Assembly (NCBI GenBank): GCA_001724265.1
Contig: MEDY01000350.1
Location: 1 to 43,189, forward strand
Length of the DNA: 43,189 nt
DNA from: Rhizaria sp. SCN 62-66
Lineage: Eukaryota > Rhizaria, unplaced
Direction: 5' to 3'
Within the stretch, counting starts at the first letter, position 1. Each line of letters opens with the position of its first letter. Positions 35,113-43,189 of this stretch are shown here, in pieces. A program made the position numbers and the translations under genes. The notes below the pieces were generated by a model. The model saw nothing but the letters and a program-made list of their open reading frames with translations. It was not told where the DNA came from and made no database searches.

Positions 35113-35406
35113 GTAAAATTTGCACAGATTACGCGAATTTGTTTGAATAACTTAATTCTCATATCATTAATACATACATATGTCCCAGTATTTTTACTCA
35201 TGTAGAGTTGTCGAAGAATGTATTCGCATGTTGGACGAGCATGCTTTGGTGACTCTATACGTCGTGTCTTCGGCCGACTGACCGACAAGCTGCTTGTTTA
35301 AGAATGACTACAATGTCCTACGCTGACGGACTTCGAGTTGCACTTATTGTTATAAGTACTACCGGTTAGTCGTGTTTATCGAAACAAAACGCTGCGCCTG
35401 TGGCGC

Positions 35407-35916
35407 ATGTTGCTTCATGGCGCGTTGTCGAGCCCAGCGCATACAAATGTGGCGACTATGATGACGTGCTCGCAGTCACTCTTGCCCTCAGATCGGGCAA
35501 CATGTGGCATGGAACGCGCATTCGTAGCCAACACAAAACTGGAGGCCCAGGACGAATGTCAGCGATCCGAGACAGCAACAAAGACATGGAAAGCGGAGGG
35601 CCAGAGATGTTGCCTTCACAAGGATGAGAGTGGAGCGGGCGAGATGATGTCCGAAACAATATTGGCTTGGGGTATGCCCAAAGAAGCAGCTTCCGCTTTG
35701 GAGGAGCGGGTGCCCGACCTGATGAGACTAGCACAGAGAAACATGGGAATTGAGAGGGTCCAAGTCCAAGGTGGAAAAGGTCGATTAGACCAATTCCATC
35801 AGTTTGTTCTGGGGAATTCCAGAACTCTGGAATTGCTCACAGTCACTTTTCCGAACAGACGAAACTTCACAGAGTGGAATATGCAACATACCTGCTATTT
35901 CTCACCTCTTTTGTGA
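35407..35916 (+). CDS. Doubtful ORF, 169 residues, no recognised family
   Basis: An ATG-to-TGA frame of 169 codons in otherwise non-coding sequence. It encodes a mixed-composition protein without the homopolymer tracts of the neighbouring genes, with Cys-containing N-terminal half and a segment KEAASALEERVPDLMRLAQRN that could be a helix. No domain, signal peptide or membrane segment is seen. Codon use (AGA, ATA, GAG/AAA) differs from the GC-rich neighbours. It may be a real small gene, a decayed mobile-element fragment or chance. Confidence 0.3.
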   Translation: MLLHGALSSPAHTNVATMMTCSQSLLPSDRATCGMERAFVANTKLEAQDECQRSETATKTWKAEGQRCCLHKDESGAGEMMSETILAWGMPKEAASALEERVPDLMRLAQRNMGIERVQVQGGKGRLDQFHQFVLGNSRTLELLTVTFPNRRNFTEWNMQHTCYFSPLL

Positions 35917-35934
35917 CACTTTGCGCCCCTTCGC

Positions 35935-35946
35935 CCTTCGCGAAGG
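35935..35946. repeat. Perfect 12-bp palindrome
   Basis: CCTTCGCGAAGG is a perfect palindrome about 20 bp after the doubtful ORF's stop. Function unknown; it may be a protein-binding site or chance. Confidence 0.6.
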
Positions 35947-36628
35947 CACGCGCCAACCACTGACGTGACGTGTCGCACTTTCTTTCCCGGACCATTACGC
36001 GAGTATGTATCGCTTAAGAGAAACGATACGGATTTGTTTCAATATATCACTACATAATACATGTTATAAACGCGCCTTCGTCGTGATTAAACTATTAAGA
36101 CTATTTTAATCACGTGTTGTGTCATTTTGAAGAGCCAGAAGTTTGAAACACCTCGAGGCCCCCTTCTCGCTTTTTCATAGTTGTCTTACAAGCTGTCAGA
36201 GGCGCGCCGAGCCATCCTGGCAGCATTTCTTAATGAAACTATACATTTACATTCGGATCATTTCACTCAGTCTTGTTTTTGATATGTTTTTCTGTCTAAT
36301 GGGTCGTCGCAAATGCTGGACCTGTTTTCGGCCCGATTACTTAGCCGCCAAAAAAACGCCCCCGCCCCTCACCAGACTGCAGTCAAAACTCGACTGTCAC
36401 CTTGCAAAGCCCAATAGATCTCTGTATTTGTGCACTTAGCCGATGTCATTTTGTGAAAAACTTTTTGGTGACTTTTTCTATGCAATTTCTTTCTGTCACC
36501 TTCGTTCTTTTTTGTAGGCCCTTGATAGACGGACTTTTATACCCCCTCCTCCTCCGAGAAGTTTTTCTCCTTTTGGAACGCTTAACTGCGTTGTCCTGCC
36601 TCCCAGACACCACATAGTGGCGCTTATA

Positions 36629-39600
36629 ATGAAGCTGGCTTTTTCCAGGGTTATAACACGCCTAGTGGTTATTGTGGCACTTTGGTGCACGATATCTGCG
36701 GCCACCAGCGTTCCTCGAGCGAGCTACAAGGCCGAGCTTGTGCCCACTTCAACGACCAGCTACCCGAAATCTGGGTTTACATTGATCACTCTCGGCGTCA
36801 ATGTCACCGGCATCCCGAATGCCCAAGACATTCGCGTTGAGCCCTTTTGGTCGTGCGCATCATCAAACGCAGAAGACCACCTTGATGTTTCGAGCGTCTC
36901 AGCCTTCGCCAAGACCTCCAACTGTCCTTCCGTCCACAAGCGCTCTGAGTCAGCCTACCTGCTCTGTAACTCGGCGACATCAACCTGGTTTACTCTGCGC
37001 GGCATCCGCGTCAATCACAAAGCGCACAACTCTACAACCGCTCCGCTGTCGATCATTGCAGACTGCTTCCGGCTCCGCGTCGGCGGCATCAACGCTGTCC
37101 CAGCGCCTGAGCTCACCATCGGCCCGATGGCCGAGATCAACAGGCTCCTCGCGCTGCCACCGCCCGTCACAGCCTTCACAGTCACCCGCGCCGCCGTCTC
37201 GCTTGCGCCCGTGATCCGCTCGCCCTTCGAGGCCGCCATGAACGCCGTGCTCGACCTTGCCTTCACGCTGCCCTACGCGGCGGACGCTTACACAGAGCTC
37301 GGCATCGTGCTCGCCACCGACTCCGGCCTCGCTTTCCGCGACGACGCCACCGACCCGAACTCGGGCGCGGGCTCCGGCGCTAGCGATGGCGCCGGCGTTG
37401 GCTTTAGTGGCGTGCGCTTGAGTCTTGTGTCGGGCGATACAGACCACTTTCTCGACAGCTGCGTCACTAAGCGAGTCAGCAAGCACCGCATCAACCTCCG
37501 CTGCGTTGGGCTCACTGCGGGTGACTGGGTCTTCCGCCTCAACCCCGTCACGATTGCACCCGCCGCTCACAGCAACGGTGCTCTCTCGGCGCTGCCCGCG
37601 AACGCAGTCACGCTGGTGCTCAACAACAAACTCACGTACACTGCAACGAGAACGACGACAGCGACTGATAACACGGAGGGTGCTGTCACGCTGACTGAGC
37701 TCCCTGCCCTGTTCGAGGACGACAAGGCCGACTCTAACACCTCCAGTTTTGTCACTCTTGATCGCAGTACCGCGCGTCTCACCGTCTACACCGCTGCTCT
37801 CGCCACTGATCCTATTCTTGACATAGACACTAACTCTGTCGCAAACAATGCTGCGACGCGTGTCGCCCACGTGCGCATCGCTCCGACTCGCGACGCGCAG
37901 CGCCTGGCGCGCTGCAACGCGCTCGAGCTCGAGTTTACCCCCGCGCTGGCGCTCACTACGGTCGCGGACGCTGCGATCAAGGCCTCCGCGTCGCCGTTTC
38001 TGCGGCCTGTGTGCCGCGAGGCTCGCAGTGTCGACCACGGCTCTGTCGCTGTGTTGGCATGCGACGTGCCGGCGGTCGCGGCTGTGACCATGTTCGTAGT
38101 CGCGCTCACGGGCGTCCGTGAGAACCACAGCAACGGCAAGAGCACGAACGGCAACGAAGACGTGAGCGCGTGCTTTGACGTCGCCGTCACTGTCGACGAA
38201 GCGCCACCGTTGGCGAGCTCTCACAGTCACGCGAGCGGCGCGCGCGGACTGGGGATGAAGACGCAGGCCTTGGCACAGGCACGCGCGCAGGCACAGGCGC
38301 AGGCGCGAGTGGTGTCGTCGCAGCCGCTGGTAGACGCTGATTTTAAAATCGCCTGTGAGGCAGAGCAACAATTGTCGAATTCAACTGTGGTGAACATGTC
38401 GACTGCAGCCCTCAAGTCTGACAATGATAGCTATAATAGCGTTTCTGTTGCTGCAACAAAGCCGCATGGTCGGAAGTTTAAGACACTCTGTGGTGGTGGT
38501 GGTGGTAGCACTGTTACTCCTGAAATTGATGACACTGAAACGATTTATTTTTCTGTCATCCCGGAGTTCCAAAACGTGCGTGGCCTACGTCTGAGTGAAT
38601 TTTCGCGCATTGGTAAGCTATGGTTGTCTGTTTATCACTCGATATCGGGGAGTGCGCGCACAGTCAGTTTTGTTTCATCTTCCACTGCTACAACCCGGCT
38701 TAACTTCTCTTCAATCACGTCGGACTCTGTCTCGGGTGGCTGTACCTTAGACTCTCTTTCAACGTCAAAGATTATTCTAAAATCGTCGTCAGCTTATGGT
38801 GCGGCCGATCCATTTATATGCTATGTGGATAATGTCATCATCACATCGACAGTGCAGGAGATATCTTACACTATTGCGGCCAGTGATTTTTCGTTCACGG
38901 AGAGTACAGGAAGTGTTTCACCGACCGTGGCCCTGTCACTTGACTGCTGGTCTGCCTTCACGTTTAATTACGAGTATTTCCATGGTGGACCACCGCAAAA
39001 TTACTATTTCTCGCCCTATACGACAGCGAACTTTGCGTCCCGCTACACTAGTCGCACGTATTATTTGTATCTTGTTTTCCGCTTTATGCGTCTTGGAACC
39101 GCGCTTCCCAGCAGCACGACGACGATTACTATTACTGGAGCGTGTACTAGCATCTACGCACTACGATTATATGAATCCACGACCGACTTATCGTCGTACT
39201 CATTCACTTTTTCCACTTCTTCGAAGATGCCGACGACTGATACGCTTTATCTTCACGCGAAGGTTGGCGCCATTATCGGTCCTGTGCCAATGTCGTGCTT
39301 TTCCATTTATGATGTTGGTACATCGGCCACTCAGTCACCGACGTTGCCAACCGAAACCTGGGGCTTGTCGACGACGCCGGGCGCGTTTGTGTACCATGTC
39401 AACGGCGCAGCCGCTGTGAACACTGTTGACCAGCCCACAGCGACCATGATTTCCCTCACGCGCGAGTTCGGTTTCAATCCTTCGCTCGTGGGGACCCTTT
39501 CTACCTCACTGCTTACCGTGTCTATCGCAGGTTCAACCTGCTTTTGCCCGAGTCAATCTTCTGTCCTGGCTTCCGTTTCTACTGTGGGAACGTCCACCGC

Positions 39601-42600
39601 GGTCTCATGCAATATCGCCGCAACGTCGACAACAGTGGGCGTCACTCTCACGTGCCCTCCACTCTCGGGCTCGACGTGGAACATCTTTGCTATCACCTGT
39701 GTCGGCGGTTTTTCTCTCTCAGCGTTGGACTCGTGTCTTAGTAGCTCACTTATTGGCGCTGCGACGTTCAGCGGCACATATGCTGATGGCACGTCTTTTA
39801 CTCTCAGTGCCGCTGACCCTGTGACGATGGGTAATACCCCAGTCGGCTTCGCGACAGTGAAACTGAGCAAACGTGCTGCGTCGGCAGCAATTGTTACGAC
39901 TAATCCGGTTTCAACACCGACGACGGTGTTGGTAACGTTTTATCTCTACTACGTCAACTTACCCACTGGATCTAGTGGAATTGCGTTCAATTATGACTCG
40001 TCGTACTACTCGTACAGCTCGACCTCGATCACGTTTGGCTCGACCTATTTGTCGACAGGCTGCACAGTGAGCACGCAACTTAACATTACATGCAGCTCTG
40101 CATTTTCAAAACGCTATGACAGCGCGAGTAGTGATTATATCCCTAATTTTACCGCATCTATGCTTGAACCCAACGGTCTCAAAGCGGTGAATCCTCCTAG
40201 TTCCGCCCTCACTATCAGCTTGGGTGGCTCCTCTTATGGATCAGTGACAGGTATCTCGTGCGACCAAAGTGAGGTCCGATACGCGTATCTTGTCACTTCT
40301 GATGGTTACACACAGAGTGGCTCGACTTTTTATGACTCGATCAGGATTTTCTATTTGCCCCTCTCGCCCGCGGCATACGGCACGATGAATTTCTATTTGT
40401 CTACTCCGCCGAAACTCGACAGCACAGTCACATGGGTTGGCTCAACGACTAAGTCTGGCGTAACGCCCACGATCGCACAAGCATCGACCACTTCCGAAAA
40501 AATCACCATCACGAGCTCAATCTACGGCTACTACTCTGTCTGGACTGCTTCATCTGGTGTCAGCGTTACCTCCAGCGAAGCCGCATCCTACCCGAGCGGA
40601 TTTGATGGCAACTTCTACTATCTCGCGCTTGGCACTATGAATTTGACGGCATCTAGCGGCTCTGTTCTGGGTCCCTACGTTGACCAGAGTGTGGCCACAA
40701 CGTTCTCCTTTACCACGACCGCAGCCGCCGTGACGGGCTACACATCGGCGTCCAACCAGCGTACCATTACGGCCACGCTAACCGCAGTCATCGGTACGAA
40801 TGGCTCCTCGCGCATTTTGACGATTTCCGTGTTGGCGTCCTGTTCTCTGGACCTCTCTACCGCCACTGCGACGGGCACTTTGACCAAGACGGGCTCCGGG
40901 AGCACGTACATCTCGCTTACTGTCCCGGACTCGATCGCAAAGGGCATGACTGCCACGACATCGATTGCGGGCATGGTTGTAACCAGCACGGCTGGTGCCA
41001 CAACTTGGCCGTCGACAGCTCTTGCGACGAGTTGTTTTACCTCGCAAATCACAATCAGCGGCTCTGCTGTAGCCGGCACTGCGACAAGTGACAACACACT
41101 GCCACTGTTCCTTTCAGGCTCCCCGGTCACGTATAACTTCTTTGCGCCCGCGACCGTGGCTTTGAAGTTTACTGTACAGTTGTCGACGGCAACGTCAGTC
41201 TCGGCGCGCTTTACCCGCTATTATCATCTGTCACAGTTGACGATTATGTTTATTGCTTTGACTACAGGCACATCCGTGACTTACACGGTTGCAGCCACGT
41301 GCACAGGGTATTATTTTCTTGTCTCTGACGCTTATGTCAGCTCAACAACAGTCACTGTGTCGCACGCGTCAGCCCATGTTGTTTCTTCTTCATCCCTCTA
41401 CATTGCGATCGGCACTTAGTACTTGCCTTCGACGCTGCTTCTTAAGCAGAACTGTTTTACTATCACCGCCAGCAGCACCACCCTGACCGCAATCTACCCA
41501 AGTGCCACCGTGGCGATTGTGCGCCCATCGACATATGTCGCGATTAATCTTGCTTACGTCACGGCTCAAACGCTGACTAATCCCCCCGCGTCATCGACCT
41601 TCACGCCTAAGTACGATATCTACTTTTTGCCGGCGAGCGATGTCACGACGTCGAGCAAGATTACGTTTAAGGACTCACTCACGTGTGTGTGTAGCACCAT
41701 GACTGGTGTCTCACTCACCACGTCATCAGCAACGTCCAGTAGCTCAAACATCTTGGTGCCAACTATTTCGACGCAAATGGCGCTAAGCAACAGCACCGCG
41801 ACAACATTTGAACTTAAGAGCTCCGTGTCCAGTGCGGCCTTCAAGTGGATCATTTTTTCGCTTACGTGCCCGACTGGGATGACAATGACAGCGCTGCACA
41901 GCTGTTTCCCCACTCAGACCCCCCAAGCGCTGACCGTGACGATCGACAGCGAGTCGGCACAAACGTCGTATGATCCTCTCTATAACACCGGCAATCAAAT
42001 CTGTCATGCGTTCCGCTACGTCAGCCGCTCAACCAACTCGCCCGGTAGTTTGACCACAGATCTGGGAACGAACTCGATCGTCGTGAACAAACTACAGTTT
42101 GTGTTTTTCATCTTCACGCTCCCGAAGACGCAGTTCATAGTCACGATGAGCCTGCCTACGGGCCAGGTGACTTCTACGGCAGGCAAGGTGATTACCCCTG
42201 TGACGACGGCGCTGTCATCGCAGTGCACAGGGACTGCGACAGCGTTGAACTGCACACTCACGAGCAAGGATGTTGTCAACACGGTTGAGCTCGAAGGACT
42301 CACGGGCACTCTCAGTCAGACGAGCAACATGGCTAACGCAGGGCACATCACGCTTGCCTACACTGACGCAGTCGGCTATGGCATTCTTGCGTCGTACTAT
42401 GCCCCGGTGTCCGAGTACACTGGTCAGTATTTTGGCTTCCAAGCGTCTGCACGCAACCCAGTGAGTTTCTACGACTCAATCCGCTTTACACCCGTGTTTA
42501 TGATCGCGCCACTGCACCCCACACTCGCCGATGTTGCGACTGTGTACTATATCAACTACACCTGCTCCGGACTCACGGTCGACACGAGTGTCACACTTGT

Positions 42601-43189
42601 CTCAGAGCGCGCTACAGGCTTAGTTGGTACCACTGCGCTCAGTGCGGCGTATGCGGCATTCACGCTCACATCAGGCACTGGGGATTACTTCCAGTTTGCG
42701 GCTACTAACGCCATGGCTATTTCGCGCAGTAACTGGGCGTCGACCTATGTGTCTGGCTACGGCGCAAGCTGCTTCGCGGCGAGCGCAGGCGCTGCTGCAT
42801 ACTCCTCGTCGACGCCGCAGACTAGCATCTTCGGGCCCTATTCCCTCGCGCTGCCGCCGCCGCTGATCGCGAGCTTTGCAGCTGGTCTTGCATCTGCAAC
42901 AACAACTGCGACTCTGGCATCTTATGGTCTTAACATCATGCTCGCCCCGCGACTCCTCCTGCCGACTAAGACGAATTTCATCGTGTACATTGACGGCTCT
43001 GCTTGTGGACTTACCACGGCATCGTTGCTCACTTTTACAACTGCCAGTACGATCTCTGTCAAGAACATGGGCTCAGGGGCGATGGGATTCACTTGTTCGA
43101 AGACGACTTCGACAACCACGCAGTTCGGATTCACCTGTACGGGCACCTACAACTACTCCGTGAGTGGTGATTTGATGGTTGTGATTACG
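36629..43189 (+). CDS. Giant Ser/Thr-rich secreted or surface protein (partial, runs off right edge)
   Basis: At least 2,187 codons without an intron. The ATG at 36629 opens a clear signal peptide (MKLAFSRVITRLVVIVALWC, then TISAATS), so the product enters the secretory pathway. The rest is an ectodomain-like sequence rich in Ser, Thr, Val, Tyr and Gly with alternating hydrophobic residues, typical of stacked beta-sandwich modules, and many N-glycosylation sequons. Modules recur in diverged form: Cys pairs spaced about 9-17 residues apart (for example CTVSTQLNITC, CTGTATALNC, CVTKRVSKHRINLRC) and a FYDSIR motif at about 40328 and 42463. An Ala/Gln-rich linker lies near residue 550. No transmembrane anchor or named domain is visible before the edge. 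An in-frame TAG occurs at codon 1597, after which the frame continues to the edge with the same type of sequence. Adhesion or cell-coat role is only an inference. Confidence 0.8.
41417..41419 (+). other. In-frame TAG codon inside the surface-protein gene
   Basis: The context is ATC GGC ACT TAG TAC TTG CCT. The upstream frame (LYIAIGT) and downstream frame (YLPSTLLLKQNCFTIT) are the same. The downstream frame is open for 590 codons to the window edge with the same composition and Cys-pair modules, so this codon does not look like the gene's natural end. Confidence 0.85.

Larger units (their letters stand above)
34919..36628. other. Intergenic region before the surface-protein gene
   Basis: About 1.7 kb, AT-rich, with the HECT 3' UTR at its left end and the surface gene's promoter at its right end. 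A TTTTATA at about 36535-36541 lies some 90 bp upstream of the ATG. It also has a TTTTTTGTAG acceptor-like run at about 36509-36518, so a 5' UTR intron is possible. One doubtful ORF and two small inverted repeats are listed separately. No RNA gene is seen. Confidence 0.5.

Noticed and set aside
35407-35916. Mobile-element gene between the HECT and surface genes
   Set aside because: The ORF has no reverse transcriptase, integrase or transposase motif, and no terminal repeats or target duplications were found. It is listed only as a doubtful ORF.
1-43189. Bacterial or viral origin of the window
   Set aside because: Multiple phase-consistent spliceosomal introns, PLRG1, SEC62, SURP/G-patch and HECT proteins all show nuclear eukaryotic DNA.

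Overview
The window is nuclear DNA from a protist. It carries six protein genes typical of eukaryotes plus one large secreted protein. Ten donor sites and nine complete introns can be placed. Those nine introns are short (150-197 bp) and AT-rich, and they break reading frames that rejoin exactly. Exons are GC-rich and loaded with homopolymer tracts (Gln, Asn, Ser, Ala, Asp). The species cannot be named from the sequence. The fit is a unicellular eukaryote with fairly compact genes and an organellar translation GTPase.

Layout, left to right: (1) the 5' end of a TypA/BipA GTPase gene with a likely mitochondrial presequence (minus strand), running off the left edge after a donor site; (2) a RimJ/RimL-like GNAT acetyltransferase with a Ser/Cys-rich tail (plus); (3) a SURP + G-patch splicing factor with prion-like Gln/Tyr-rich sequence (minus, 2 exons); (4) PLRG1/PRL1, a WD40 protein of the PRP19 spliceosomal complex (plus, 2 exons), divergent from gene 3; (5) SEC62 of the ER translocon (minus, 3 exons); (6) a giant gene of about 22.5 kb and six exons, about 7,200 codons, with a kinase-like domain followed by a C-terminal HECT ubiquitin-ligase domain, both swollen by low-complexity inserts; (7) about 1.7 kb of mostly non-coding sequence with one doubtful ORF; (8) the first 2,187 codons of a huge Ser/Thr-rich secreted or surface protein that runs off the right edge.

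The most unusual observation is that two unrelated long genes each contain a single in-frame TAG after which the same frame stays open: codon 953 of the giant HECT gene, followed directly by CAG CAG CAA, and codon 1597 of the surface gene, followed by 590 open codons to the edge. The five recognised genes whose ends are visible all stop at TGA or TAA, never TAG. This fits reassignment of UAG to a sense codon (Gln is the best guess), although readthrough or sequence error cannot be excluded. One clear +1 frameshift in the giant gene shows that the assembly may contain errors.

Other points of interest: all ten donor sites fit GTNCGY, while the usual optimal donor GTAAGT is common inside open exons. 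Two short nucleotide words (around GTAAGTACCCCCTTAGAC and GCTCACGGTCACTC) recur in several genes in different reading frames and orientations. The HECT ligase carries an apparently degenerate kinase domain.
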